From Bemisia tabaci (Eukaryota; Arthropoda; Insecta; Hemiptera; Aleyrodidae), in contig NC_092795.1 in NCBI RefSeq assembly GCF_918797505.1, forward strand, positions 24,787,131 through 24,851,130: a DNA stretch of 64,000 bases, in the 5' to 3' direction. Below, in pieces: positions 24,301 to 36,500 of this stretch. The notes under the pieces were generated by a model. The model was not told the origin of the DNA and did no database searches. It was given only the letters and a program-made list of their open reading frames with translations. Made by a program: the position numbers and the translations under genes. Numbering within the stretch: position 1 is the stretch's first letter; every line of letters begins with the position of its first letter.

Positions 24301-27300
24301 ATTACCTTCCTAGGTCATCTTTGGAAAAGATGATGGAGAAATTACAGTCTTGTGTCTAACTGAATCAGAAAAAGAGCATGAGTTCTTATTTCGCCCGGAG
24401 GTCTCAGCGCTTGAGCATGATGACATGGTCCTTTCCTTGGCTGTATCTGCTGATAAATCACAGTTGTCAGTGCCAGCAGTGATTGCAGGTAAAACTCTTT
24501 TTTCAACTAAACAAAATGAACGGAAAAACCGAATTGTTTCACAACTAATCAATTTCTGTTTTCAATATTTTCATTTAGAAAAGGATTTGAGCAATTTTCA
24601 GAGATTGATGAGCTTTAACTCAAAAGAATTTTCTTGTGATTTTCCGGGCCTCCTGAAGTCAAATAAATTACATCAGGTATCAAGAATTTGTAAAACTCTA
24701 AGGTAATAGCTTTGGAGTTCACTTCCATAACTCAAATAAATTTATGGAATATGTAAAAATGCTGATGTGCTTTTACCAGTTCTTCCAGGAGAGTTCCGAG
24801 TATTTTTGTGGCACAAAGTTTGTGCAACACTAAGTAAGCTTTTTGCAATTGTCGATAAATATAAAATATCGCTGAGCAAAGCCAAAAATGTGTAACTCAG
24901 ATTGTGCAGTAAGTCTCTGCTTATTCTTTATTAATGTCAAGGAAAATCAAACAACAGTTTCCATCAAGATTTTTTGTGAATTTTCTTCGATTGTTCTAAA
25001 AAAATTGCCAGGAAACGTTCCGAGCAATGTTCTTTGAAGAGATTGAAACAGACCTTATTAGAGTGTTCCAAATGTTTCAATCAATAAATGCATTTTTTGC
25101 ATTTAGCCATTAAGTAACTATTCTATTCTCTCGTTATTTGCAGCCAATCTCCTTGTGAGCCTTCAAAAATTTGCCCCTTTATTTTTACTAAAATTAGAAT
25201 GGAAAATTAAATAAGAATATGGTCCAGTAGATATCAATATTAGTCAATTTGTAGTAGCCAATAACATTCAGAGAGCTAAAGAAGTAATTAAAGGCTGGGG
25301 AACAAAAGAAAGATTTTCATGAGGATTCTTAAAATTTGCAGTTTGAATTTCTTGTGCTTTCAAATTGAAAATTTTCAGAGCTAAGAGGACTTTTCCACTG
25401 AATTGAAGGGTGACACGTTGTACAGAAGTCTTAAACCCTATATCGAGTTTTTCATTGTGCTTTCATTGCATTTTCTTTACAAGATAGAGTCTTAAAAATC
25501 ATAATTTTAATCTTTTTCAGTATCATCAAATGGAAAGTTGACAAACTAGAAGTTGAGCACCGCTACAAGTATGCCCACACACAATCTGTGATGTCTGTTG
25601 CAACAAGTATTGAAGACAGTAATAACATATGTGTGTCCTGCTCACTTGATGGCTCAGCTATATTATGGGATTTTAGGCAGCCGAAACCTGCCTCAGGTAA
25701 GCAAGATGTTCATAACAATAACTATACTGATCTTTCAAGTAAGTCTGAGCTTACAATATCCGTATTTATCTGTAATTAGCTGCAAAAGTTGCACAAAAAA
25801 TTAGGGTGTCATGAGAATTATCTCTTGTTCCTCCTATGTGAGCAATTTTGGCTAAAGACATCATCTTAAATTTTTGCAGTGCAAACAGAAAAAAATGATT
25901 TACAAGGCTTTTTGCATATCGATTGCACTTTTTTTTTTTTTTTTTTTTTTTTTAAAAATACTTTTCAGGATAATTTCAACAAATAAATGGACTCAAAACA
26001 GCATATTTCAATGATAGAACATTGAGCTAGTGTATTTGTAATGCTAATGAATTAATTTTTTATTGGTAAAAATGTTCTACATGTGATAGTTTTTATGATT
26101 GACTTTTTGCCTCTTTTTTTTCTCAGTAATTCTTGATGATGCTTCCTGTAGTCTCACAGCTGTCTCATGGCAAAATAATAATGAAGTGATCATCGGAACA
26201 AGTTGGGGGACTTTGAAATTTCTAGATGTCAGAAACAAACTTATCACCTCTCATCCTTGTTATGACCGAACGATTCATCGAATTCTCCCATCAAATGATA
26301 GAAGGTAATCCGTATAATTTTTTCTGACAAGAAATTATTTCCACAGTGCATTTCATCAGAGGAAACATTTTTACTGAATTTAAGTAATCCCCTATTACCC
26401 ATACTTTTTCCTTCATTTGTGGTACATACATCCATCAGCAACATTACTGTCAATAGAATGATGGGCAATTTCATGATTTCGGAAATAGAAGTGTCGCCTA
26501 GTAGAGTTTTACAGTTCTGGATTTTGGTCCCCACTTTTGGAATCCAGTTCAGTCAAATTTAAACAACATGGATGAACACTGCTCTGACATCTCTCTGTCT
26601 ATAAATGTCTATGATGTCTCTCACAACATGCTTTGGACATGAAAACAGACAAACTATCTAAATTCTTCAAAAAAGACCTTTTGAAATTGTGGTTAATAAA
26701 CATTTACTGATGCACATCTACAGCCAAGCTTATTAATCTCTTGTAATTTTTATTTCTTTAGATTTTTGGCAGTCGGCGGTGATACTCATATCTTGAAAGT
26801 ATTTGATGTCTCTTCCGACAGTGCTGTGTGTGTGTAAGTATTTTTTCCTTTATTCAAAATTAAAGTTTTGATCCAAGGCTTGTCACAAAATGACTTCTTT
26901 GGTTTATAGCTCGAAAAATTATTTGTAAAGTAATCAAAAATTTCAGCAAAAATAGTACAAAATTTAACAATGGACATTTTATAAGATAAAAAGATTGCAA
27001 ATATTTGTCTAGAGAACTTATTTTGAAATATGTAAAGGTTGATATTGAATCTTCAATTGCAGTGTAGATTTTTTCAGTACACTTTTGTTTTAAAAATTGT
27101 TAAGAATCGAACCCTAAAAATTGAAATTTTCAAACTTTTATGCTCACTATATAAATCTCTCGTTTTCTCTTCTAGCTACGAAGACACTAGGCATGAAGAC
27201 TTCATCCATGGATTAGCGTGGCACCCCAAAACTCAAAACCTCTACTCTGCTGGATGGGATGCCAAAGTTTTGTGTCATAATTCTATTAATCAAGAGAGAT

Positions 27301-27302
27301 GA
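21342..27302 (+). CDS. WDR77: WDR77/MEP50 (Valois), PRMT5 methylosome WD40 protein, one frameshift
   Basis: In the family this seven-bladed WD40 protein binds PRMT5 and presents Sm proteins and histones for symmetric arginine dimethylation. Exons: 21342-21456, 22499-22668, 24314-24488, 25521-25696, 26127-26304, 26762-26833, 27176-27302, with GT..AG at each intron. Alignable blocks are DGWAILGKSNLNSRYWTGSI, EHDDMVLSLAVSAD, SCSLDGSAILWDFRQPKPAS, EVIIGTSWGTLKFLDV and DFIHGLAWHPKTQNLYSAGW, all in the order of human MEP50. The third exon does not join the fourth in phase. One missing G beside 24466 explains this: past that point the shifted frame reads VSASSDC then SIIKWKVD, which is the expected blade sequence. 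With that base the protein is 337 residues, against 342 in human. The start ATG (AAAACCATGG) has good context. Introns 1 and 2 carry MITEs. Confidence 0.92.
21573..21737. mobile_element. Non-autonomous hAT-type element in WDR77 intron 1
   Basis: Ends CAGTGGCGTGGC and GCCACGCCACTG are perfect inverted repeats. It is flanked on both sides by CATCTGTT, an 8-bp target duplication as made by hAT transposases. 165 bp, no coding capacity. A same-size relative lies at 62271. Confidence 0.9.
23183..23799. mobile_element. Foldback MITE, about 617 bp, in WDR77 intron 2
   Basis: Arms of about 230 bp: ATGGGCCTGTTGCAAAC ... CTCCATCGTCGGCAATA on the left, and TATTGCCGACGATGG ... GTTTGCAACAGGCCCAT on the right. 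They enclose an unpaired core of about 150 bp (23416-23564). Arms differ by scattered mismatches, so it is older than the repeat at 9887. No coding sequence. Confidence 0.85.
24461..24472 (+). other. Single-base frameshift in WDR77 exon 3
   Basis: The annotated frame through CAGTTGTCAGTGCC reads QLSVPAVIA, which is not WD40-like, and leaves a phase that cannot join exon 4. Moving to the frame offset by one base from the G at 24466 gives QLVSASSDC and a phase that joins SIIKWKVD exactly. A GG run collapsed to G in the assembly is the simplest cause. A real mutation in this haplotype is the alternative. Confidence 0.8.
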
Positions 27303-27792
27303 GAACAATTTTAAATGAATTCTTGCAAACTACAGAGAAGTTTGTTACACTGTACCTCATTCATCTGTGAACATCTTGCCCCCTTTTGTGGCAGCAGCTT
27401 TTTCTTCTTATTTTTGTTGTAAAATGGGCTGCAGAAAAAGTTATTAATTGGGGTTTTTAAATCAATGAAAATGAAAAGTAAAATTTTGAAATTGATAAAA
27501 GCACCTTGTCTTATTGGACGTTCAATAAGTAGTACCAAAGTAATATTAAGAACTGGAACCATGAACATATCAGGGTCTCTTTTGTTTCCTTTTCATATTT
27601 ATCAAAAAAACACTCTTGTACTGTTTCATTTTTGACCTCCACAGAAGATACTTGACTCTGTCCACATGAATTGGAAAACAAAGTGTTAAGGTTGAAGTAG
27701 GATTATAAAAATATGTTTAAAATTCACTGGGACAGCTTTCAAATCCTGACTTTCTTAAAGCCTCAAAGATGAAACGGTTAAATTAAGTGCAG

Positions 27793-27798
27793 AATAAA
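27793..27798 (+). terminator. Poly(A) signal candidate for WDR77
   Basis: AATAAA on the plus strand, about 490 bp after the WDR77 stop codon. A second AATAAA at 28520-28525 is followed by GT-rich sequence and could be the distal site. Which is used cannot be told from sequence. Confidence 0.45.
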
Positions 27799-28519
27799 CT
27801 GTGGTGAGAATCTGTCTAATTTAGAATCTGAATCATAAGGTCATAACTGACCCTCTAAATATTTTGTATTGCATATTTTTATTCTTAATTTATCATGAAT
27901 ATTAAAGCATTGTCAGATCCAGCCATAAAATCTGTATTTAGAAGTTACAACCTGTAAGTAATTTTTCAATTCATACAAATCTTTCAGTTAACAATGTTGC
28001 AAAATGGTATTTTGGTCAGACTAAATTGGCTTCATATCTAATTTTTGTTAAAATCAATATTCTTTTCTGAAATGGTTTGTGAGCTATGGTTTGACCAAGA
28101 ATCTTCTTCGGTAGTCACTGGTTTCATGAGCCGTCAACAGTATCTCAGGGTGAAGAATATCATTAAACGTCTCTTTTTAAGTAAATTTTGAATGTCACTA
28201 TTGTATCAAGTCATCTCATTCAATTTGTCTCCTTCGCACCATCTTGAATCTTCTACTTCAGCTTTTGCATCACCCCACTCTTGTACCCCATCTTTTGAAC
28301 AATTAGTTTTCCTATCCAATGATTACTGCCCAAAGCATATTGAAATTTCTTCATGGAGAAAAGATTGTCATGCTGTTTCTCTGCAGTCACATTGATCTCT
28401 ACATTCTCTGATACTCACTTTTGTAACTTTGCATTTTACCTGTGAACATGTATAAAGAGGTACTCACTTAAACATTGTTTGCTCTTTCTATTTTTTGTTT
28501 GATTACTGTGTTAATCTTG

Positions 28520-28525
28520 AATAAA
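28520..28525 (+). terminator. Second poly(A) signal candidate for WDR77
   Basis: AATAAA in the context CTTGAATAAATTTCC, with a GTGCAGAGTGTC tract downstream, about 1.2 kb after the stop. The stretch between the two signals has no convincing coding frame and would be a long 3' untranslated region if this site is used. Confidence 0.4.
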
Positions 28526-29981
28526 TTTCCAGTGCAGAGTGTCAATTGTATTTTCTAATTTCTCTGAAAAAAATCTCCTCGTGTAAATCTTGAAAGAAAA
28601 TATAATGAAGGAAGATAGTTAGTGGTACCAGAAGAATAATCTTGCAATTTGGGCACCTCTATAATCCACCAAAAGCATGTTATCAATTGAGTGATGCATT
28701 TGCAAATAAATTTACAAAAATGAACTGTGAAAAAAATCATTATTGTACAACATATTGTTGCCAATGCCAGTTTAGGTAGCGTGAGCTGTTCATCCTCTGA
28801 AAATATCGTGGCAAGGTCCAATGAAGAATCGATCCAGTTTAAAAGTACCCCTAAAGCTCATTATCAAAGCTCTAAAAAGATTTTACCATGAATTTACTTT
28901 GCAGGTACTTAAAATGAGCTGAAGTGTGCCCACCTTTTTTGGTCAATTTTGAAAAGTGTTTTACCATATCTAGCTAAAATGATGGTTCATTTCATCTCAA
29001 TAAAATAGTTTGTCAATGCACGCCCCAGAGTTGATGATAAAGCTACCACAACTCTCCTGAAACGGTCCAGTAATATTTCCTTCTTTCACTGAAAAATGTT
29101 GAGATTATTTCAGCCTAATTTCTACTATTATATGCATTATGTGTTGTTTAAAAACTTGGCTGTACTTTTCTAAGCACGAGTAGTTATGTAACTTATCCGT
29201 TGACCAGAGTCGTCAAAATTTCTCCAGTTGCTTCATGATATATTTAAGGCCTCATGAAATCCACTTGCAGTCTCTGCGCCACTTCGACCAATCCTATTTT
29301 CTAGGGGATGGGATTCTTCAGGCTTGGATGTAAACATTTTAATGACTATGTCTGTGAAGGTTGTTTAAAAGCTAAAATACCTTAATACAAAAAAAAACTC
29401 GAGAAGAAATATTTACTAAATTTTTGTCAATGCCTAGGGTTTTATGCGAGAACTGTAAGCCGGCCTCCTTTAGACACTTCATCATTGATCCGTTTTTTTA
29501 TGAATTCAGTCCACTGGTGCTCTTATTCGATGGTCCTGAAACAATCAGCAACGCAAGACATATTTTCTGCAAGCTTTGAGTCTTGCCGCACCGGACTCTG
29601 AACTAACCGTCGATTGATTCACACTTCAGACCAGACCTTTTCTAACTCCTCAGCGAAAAGAAATAGCAATATGTTGAGCAAGCGCACTCGCAAATTTGTC
29701 CTAAAGTAAACCGTAAAACGACTTTCCTGCATTCTTCATTCTTAAATCAGAGAGAGTAGGAGCCGCAGCCTACATTTTAGAAAGGCAACGTTATTATACA
29801 ATATTCAAATAATCAAAGCATTATTTGGAGAATTAACAATGTCTCAATAAAAATCATTAATAATTTACTTCACCGGCACAATAGATTACCCTGGAATTAA
29901 GTCACAGTGTGAGTGAAACAAGCGAAGCTGCTCTAGTTGGTGTTAAATGCGACGAACACCGTACATATTTCACTCTAACTC
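28526..29981. other. Intergenic, no gene seen
   Basis: No credible coding region. An 89-codon minus-strand open stretch at 28555-28821 lacks an ATG and any family feature. Confidence 0.4.
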
Positions 29982-30634
29982 CTAGATACAACTATTCGAA
30001 CTCTGCGGATGTCCGCGTTGCATACGCACTGGAGTGAAGGCGTTTTCACTGTCCAGGCACTCACCGCTTCACCCGCGGCGCCAATGGCGGGCTTCACCGC
30101 GAGGATCCAAAACTGTGAAGCGCTTTCAATTCATTCGTATACTATAAGGATAATCTTCTAGGCACGACTATGCATGTGCTTCAGTTTTAATATCGCGATG
30201 TGCTGAACATGATCAGTAGAGCATTTAGTCATGCCTAAGGGATGTCTTTGAAGTATACACATGAAGAATGAAAGGCTCTCTGTCATTTTAGATCCTTACA
30301 GTGAAGCCCGCCGCACAATAATTAATGGAGCCTTTTAGAAAGATCGGACATGAAATTTCGACTAAAACTGAAAATTTTTTCACATTATGAACCGTATGGT
30401 GTGGTGTGCCTTTTGAAGAAAATTTTACAATAAAATCAATGAAACCACTTCCAAAACCTCAACGCCCCGTATTAAAATTAAAATGAGTTTTTAATGTTTC
30501 CTCAGAGCGACTCCTCTCATTGACTCGTTCCACCGAGTGCCGCTGGTGAGGCGATTATCGTCTGAAATCAAAACGCCTTCAATCCAGTGCGTATGCAACG
30601 CAGACATCCGTAAAGCTCGAATAGTTGCATCCAG
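29982..30634. repeat. Inverted pair of a 65-75 bp dispersed core
   Basis: GTTGCATACGCACTGGAGTGAAGGCGTTTT at 29982-30050 is the reverse complement of AAAACGCCTTCAATCCAGTG... at 30571-30634, here described by their shared ends CAACTATTCGA and TCGAATAGTTG. They may be the ends of a 650-bp element or two independent insertions of the core also seen at 1683 and 48330. Confidence 0.6.
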
Positions 30635-31732
30635 GCCGCGTTATAATGAAATTCGCATGCGACACTACCTGAAGTTCTGATTTTTTCCCTCACAACTTTG
30701 CCTTTTATGCAGATGAAGTAAACTGTTACTGATTTTTAGTTCAGAAACTGCTAGTTTTACTCTATTGCATAGAGGAAAGCTTTTTTAAAACCATCTCGAC
30801 AAGTCTCAAGAGGAAATAGCGAGCATGTCTTTAAGTACGTGTAAAACCTCCTGTCTATTTGATTTTCACCCACGAAAATGAAAAGGTGTGGCCTGGAAGT
30901 GACTTTACACGCGCCCAGAACCCAGATACCGAATCAAAATTGAACGGAAAAGGGAAAGCTCGGCCTTCTGTTTTTACTTTTTAAATGTTTCCTTTTTTTC
31001 AGCTATCACAGATCTGAGACGACATCAGTTCATTTCATAGTTTGCTGGAGTCCTCACGGGCAAAACAAGTTTGTTGACAGTTCAACCTGCCGTGAACTGC
31101 ATTGATGTCGATGGGATAACATCTAGGTGCAGATAATTAGTCATTTAGAAATGTGTTTCTAAGTTTCCGTGACGCTGCTTGTCATCATCTTTCTTATTCT
31201 CGCCTCGCCTAAGCAGTAGCGAAAACACACAATGTTTAGCACATTCTGTTACCTAGGTACCTACTATTCACATTCGAGTCATTATCAAGACTTTAGGACA
31301 GCGTTGCCGACTGTTACGCAAGAATATAAAAAATGATTGAAAATTTTCAACGTCGTTATAGAGAGGATGTTCCTATAGCCAGGGCCGGATTAAGGGGGTG
31401 GCCACATGGGCCGCGGCCCATGGCGGCAAATCTAGGGGGCGGCAAATTTTGCAATGTTTTGAAATGTAGATATAAAAAAAAATCGGATTTAGAAAAAACA
31501 AATTATAAACGAAAAAAGGCGATTAAATCTCTCATTTCCTGAGAATAAAGTAATTTCTAATTTTGTCGACTTTCAGTGATACAAGTGACAGCACCTTTAA
31601 TTAGTCGAGTTAAGAGAGGAACTAAACACACAATTTGGCCTAGAACGGCGCGACTTAGGGAGAAATGATGACGAGGACTTCAGATGAAAAGGAGAAGCCT
31701 CGGCGCGGCGATCAATCGGCATGTAACACATA
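30635..31732. other. Intergenic, no gene; mobile-element end near 31380
   Basis: Mixed DNA. CAGGGCCGGATTAAGG at 31381, followed by GGCCACATGGGCCGCGG and GGGGCGGCAAATTTTG, resembles one end of a hAT-like element. I could not find its partner end. Confidence 0.35.
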
Positions 31733-31935
31733 TTAGCGCCTACAAGACTGCACGAATACTTCACGCATTGCATCAAACATAGTGCGGTCATTGCGGTCAG
31801 CGTGAAATGGATAGCGCCTACAAGAATGCGCGAATACTTCACGCATTACGCCAAACACAGAGCGGTCAGCGTGAAACGCATAGCGCCTACAAGACTGTGG
31901 GAATATTTCACGCATTGCGCCTAACACGGTGCATG
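31733..31935 (+). repeat. Three-unit tandem repeat, 65-70 bp units
   Basis: Each unit carries TAGCGCCTACAAGA, ATACTTCACGCATT and GCGGTCAGCGTGAAA variants. Related sequence returns in a palindromic arrangement at 41958-42070. Confidence 0.75.
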
Positions 31936-32214
31936 TTTAACTTCGTTAAACTAACAGGTTTAACTAACAGGAAACTTCGTTGTGAGAACATTCACGTATT
32001 ATGCACTCATGGTAATAATTCGATTTTGAATTTTTGTGGACAAAGGCGGTGAGAAAGAAACTCCAGCTCTAAACGTTGTGCCCATATTACAAACCGTAAA
32101 GACATGGTGCCGTCCATTTCAGATCTGGAGGCCGTTAGTTTTGGATCTGACCCGGACCCTCTGAATCATGAACCAGATGAAGCCCGTGATGAAGACGTTC
32201 AGAGCCGGAGTTTT

Positions 32215-32435
32215 TGTGGTTTTTTATGCTTTTTTGTGACTTTCTTTGTGTTTTTTTTTTTTTTTTTTTTTTTTGTTTTGTTTTGTTTTTGTTTTGTTTC
32301 TCGTTTAGTTTATTTAGTTTTTTTGCTTTTCTTTGTTTTTTGTTTTTTTTGTTTATTTCGTTTTATTTTTTTTTTTTTTGTTTATTTTGTTTTTTTTTGT
32401 TTTTTGTTTCTTTTTGTTTTTTATTGTTTTTTCCG
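32215..32435 (+). repeat. T-rich low-complexity tract
   Basis: About 220 bp of T runs broken by G and C (TTTTGTTTTG pattern). Open frames here are poly-Phe artefacts, not genes. Confidence 0.9.
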
Positions 32436-32989
32436 TCTGAGGCTTCTTTTCTCTGAAATAAGTCACACACCGAGATAATCAATTTCAAGTCCGGCGATTC
32501 ACTGCTTCAGCGCAGCCCCTTCTACGAAAATTTTGACGCACTTGAACCCCCTCTCCGCGAGAGCGTTTAAATAATTGAGCGCTCTCAATGAGCCAATTTG
32601 CGTTGATGTTGCAATTGTGTAAACAACTCGTATTTGTGGTTTCGATAGGATTCGCCGCTTATTTGGCATGCGGGATTTGGGGGCAATCATGTAGGTAAAT
32701 AATCGCGTAATTACGTCTTGGGGCAGGCGGGAAAGTGTTTCGTGAGTCCACCAGCTGTCGGCAGTCGGGTGTCGGGTGGCTCCTGCTTCAATCGCGGGAC
32801 TCCTTTCCTTGGCTCCGCATGACCTGCGCGCCCCAGGTAATAATCGCTTATCGTTCTCTTGAGTAATGTGTCCTGCTTCCGCCCTACGCCCCGCTCAGTC
32901 GCTTCATCGGAAATTTTGAGAAACTCCAAAATAATTCGGACAAAAAGTTTGTTTTAGAGAAAGGGAAATGAAAGAAGGGTATACTCCAG

Positions 32990-33316
32990 TGCTCCCATTC
33001 AATGACCGTCAAAAGTTCCGGAATTCGGAACTTTCATTTTTCAATTTCTCGCACTCCATGACCGTCAAAAGTTCCGGGATTCTTTTAAGGTTTTTTCAAA
33101 AGGTCCACGAAAGAGCCGTAAAATGCAAAAGATCCGAAAAATTGCGAGAATTTCAAAAGTTCCGGGATTCTTTTAAAAATGTTTCAAAAGTTCCGAGAAA
33201 GTGCCGGAAAATGCAAAAGATCCGGAATATCTTGGGAATTTCAAAATTTCCGGGAAAAATCCAGGAAAATCTCAAAAGTTCCGAAATTTGGTACTAGTCC
33301 CGGGCAATGGGAGCAC
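32990..33316. repeat. GTGCTCCCATT-ended element with internal tandem units
   Basis: Ends GTGCTCCCATT and AATGGGAGCAC are inverted repeats. Inside are repeated units of about 80 bp with CAAAAGTTCCGGGATTC and GAAAATGCAAAAGATCCG. No coding frame of note. Confidence 0.7.
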
Positions 33317-33342
33317 ACCGAACAGACTACCCGAAACAGCTC

Positions 33343-33530
33343 GGTCGCGTTGGTTTCTTTCCTTTCTTGACAGGACATTTGCCCGTGGAGAAAAGATGAC
33401 CAATAAGAATAGAATATTGCAGAACTGGAACTCGCTTTGGGGAAAAGAGGACCAATGACAATCGAATAATGCAGAGTTGGAACCCTCTTACAAACTTTCC
33501 ACCAGAACTGGAACGAAACCAACGCGACTA
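33343..33530. repeat. Hairpin-flanked two-copy tandem repeat
   Basis: GTCGCGTTGGTTTC on the left and GAAACCAACGCGAC on the right are inverted. Inside are two direct units of about 53 bp with GACCAATAAGAAT or GACCAATGACAAT and TTGCAGAACTGGAAC or ATGCAGAGTTGGAAC. Confidence 0.7.
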
Positions 33531-36500
33531 ATAAGCGTTCTGTCAATTATGGGTGATTGAATGGGGGAAAAGATACCTTCGTTTCTACTTACCTTAATTT
33601 TAGAGGTTTCGTCGAACAGTTCATATGAAATAGTCGGAAGTAAGCAAACCTTGAGGTATAAGCTCATTAGAATGTTTCCCTGCTCAAAAACTGCCCAACT
33701 CGGAGAAAATGAAAATTGTATAATTTAAGATGAAATTTAGAAAACGCAATAATTCCGATGCAATATGACAAAATTCAGCGTTTATGCATCTATTCGTTGC
33801 TTTAATCCGAATCCCCATTTCCACGCATCTTACGGAGGAGAAGGTAAAATTAATTCCTCAGAGGTAAAGAAACACAGAGAAGGAGTCGTGCTTTATCGAA
33901 TCTCTGATCATACACGTGAGAGCAACTAAAGGAAGATCATTGCTATTGTAAGTCGAGGAACTCTTATTTCTAATACGAAAGTTAAACGAGTCAATTGGAA
34001 AAGTCGAACATAAGGTGAAAACTTTAAAAGCGCATATCATCGTTAAAAGGTAACTCGGAAATGTAAAAATTGTTTGATAGGATTTCTCGTAAGCTTTCCT
34101 TTCAGACCCTCCCCTTAAAATTTATAATATGTATGACAAAATAACCATCAAAATATGAAGTTTTAGTCCAAAATTTCAGGTCCGACCTCTCCCGTTGGTC
34201 CGCTCCACTATGCAACGCCTCAAAATGTTTATTGTTGTTTTGTTTATTTTATTTTTACTAGAAGTAAAATTAAATAACATTATTGTTTTCAAACTAAAGT
34301 TTCAGTAAGCATCCTGCACAAGATGCAAAAAACTCGGTGAAAATTCCAGGGGAAAATGTCAATCAGATTTCCTTGGATCCTATAAAATGTGACAAGAAAT
34401 CTGCAACATCGCGAGTTGAGGAACGTACTTCAAGACTTTAGTCATAACTTTTTCGAATGAGGGGGCTTCAAAAATTATGTACTTGCCCTCAAAATAATTA
34501 GTTTTAACGAAATTTCTCACAACTGTAAGATTTAAATCGTGTGTCTCATTAACTTTCATTATTTTTTGCCTGTACGTAAAAAAGTCAATCAATACTGGTG
34601 ATCGCAAACGAAAAAATACAAACCCTTGCCAAATTTAAAGATACCGATTCTGGATAAAAGTTTTAAAGTTATGAACGGAAGATACTGATGGACGAAAACT
34701 TTCATTATTTGCCTTCAATTCTATGGATAGGCAAAAATGAGCTGACTCTGAGGAATAGTTGCTTACTTCGGAATGTGACCAACTCTTGCTCTTGGTTCTT
34801 TGCTCTTTATCAGCAACAGTAACTCAAGAATCAAAAGTAATAATTTTTCAAATTAGAATTAGAAATCTGGGGATGAAGATTTGAAAAGGAAAGGAGAAGG
34901 AGGAAAGGTAGGAAAAGAGGAGGAAGGAGAGAGAGAAGAGGACGAAAGAGAGAATGAAGAAAAACATTTTCTTAAATCCATCTTGTTATCATCTCGTATT
35001 CATCTTGTTATCCTTTTTTTTCAATCCTCCTCATATTTTTCCCCCTCTTTGTCTTCTTTTTTCTCTTCTTTTCCCCCGTTTTCTTCTTCCGATTTCTAAT
35101 GCGCTCCCATCTGGCCTACATAATAGGAGTCCCAGGCTACCATGCACACATCGATGGTGGAACTAACGAACTCCATATTTTGGAAATCCCATTTGGTTTG
35201 GAAAACAAACAAAAAATTCTGAGTACATGCATTTCTGCTTCGAGTATTGAGCGTTTCTAGGACACTTGTTCTGAAACGCTTTTTTATAGGGTTCAACACA
35301 TTATTTCGAGGTATCGTCTACGTTACTTTAGAATGAAGGGCCTAACCCAGATTCTCGCATAATTTTAGGATAACGCAGGCCCAAACAAAAAGTTGTGAAG
35401 ACCAGCGTGGTTAAATTTGATGAAAGTTGCTACTTTATCCACACAAAAAATCCCTACCGGTTTATTCCAAAAAATCTATTCTTTTGATATTTGGCTTTGT
35501 TTTTGACGGATAACTCAGGAATCATTCGCACGGCGCACGTCGCTTGCGGCGCTGTGGCTGTGAGGTAGTAGGTTCAGGTAGCACTGACGCATAACTCTAT
35601 TTGACGACTCTATTAACATGAACACTAGTTATCTATGCAGCTCACGGATTCACACGAGGAAAAACATTTGCGAATTAGCGGAGAGATACGTGGGAATAGG
35701 ATTACGCTTTTTGGTAACTTCTAGATTTTCGTCGACTAAAACATCTTGATGACTAGTGAAACACATTTCCTACGGATTGTTTATAATTCAATGCCGAAAA
35801 AATTGCGATACGTGATTTAGTAGTTTCTCCTCTGATATGTGTTTTTTTCAAAGCTTCTGGTATAGGAAGAACCGCATCGGTCAGACCAAGGTTAGTAATG
35901 GGCTAAGATCTTGTCGTTTGAATAGATTTATTTACGTTTTGCCAATTTGTATGCTGCAAAAGTCAAAACTCGCTCCTGCAACACGCGAGCATTTCCAATG
36001 GTTACACGGCTTCTAACACCTTAATCTTAACGTCCTGACTTATTCTATTGTTACGTGGGGAACGATGCCAAATTTTTTAAACCATTGATGTATCTCCTAT
36101 GAAGGATAAAAGTATGCTAAAAGCTCCAAAAGTGCACGTGAGTTGACTTTGTTCGAATGGAGTGGGAGTGAAAGGGCCGTCTAAATTGTGCGTAAGACAT
36201 TCTTGCCGACTATTTGAACCCCCCCCCCCTCCCATAAATTATGTAGGATTAACCGGGCTCTCCCCCAATTTTTAAAAAAAATAACGGAGAAAATATGAAA
36301 ATCACATGAAAAAGTAAAACTCGAAATATGTCTTTACGTAAAAAATCTAAAAATTACATGAAAAAAATGTTTTATCGAACCATATTATAGTTCTTTTACT
36401 GATGGATGCTTACATAAGACTGAACTTGACCCCCCCCCTCCCCCCTCCCCGTTTAAGACTCGGTAAGGCAAGTTCAAACACCCTTTCTCTGAGCTACTTA

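Noticed and set aside
24579..24702. Extra WDR77 exon (KDLSNFQ...), phase-compatible with its neighbours
   Set aside because: It only repairs the phase by adding about 40 residues unlike any WD blade; a single-base frameshift at 24466 gives the expected sequence and length.
28555..28821. Minus-strand 88-codon frame with a hydrophobic stretch
   Set aside because: No ATG start, no family resemblance, and it lies in likely 3' untranslated or intergenic DNA of WDR77.
31733..31935. CRISPR-like array
   Set aside because: Units are contiguous 65-70 bp tandem repeats without unique spacers, in a eukaryotic genome.
32104..32478. 124-codon Phe-rich frame
   Set aside because: Pure product of a T-rich tract; no start context or domain.
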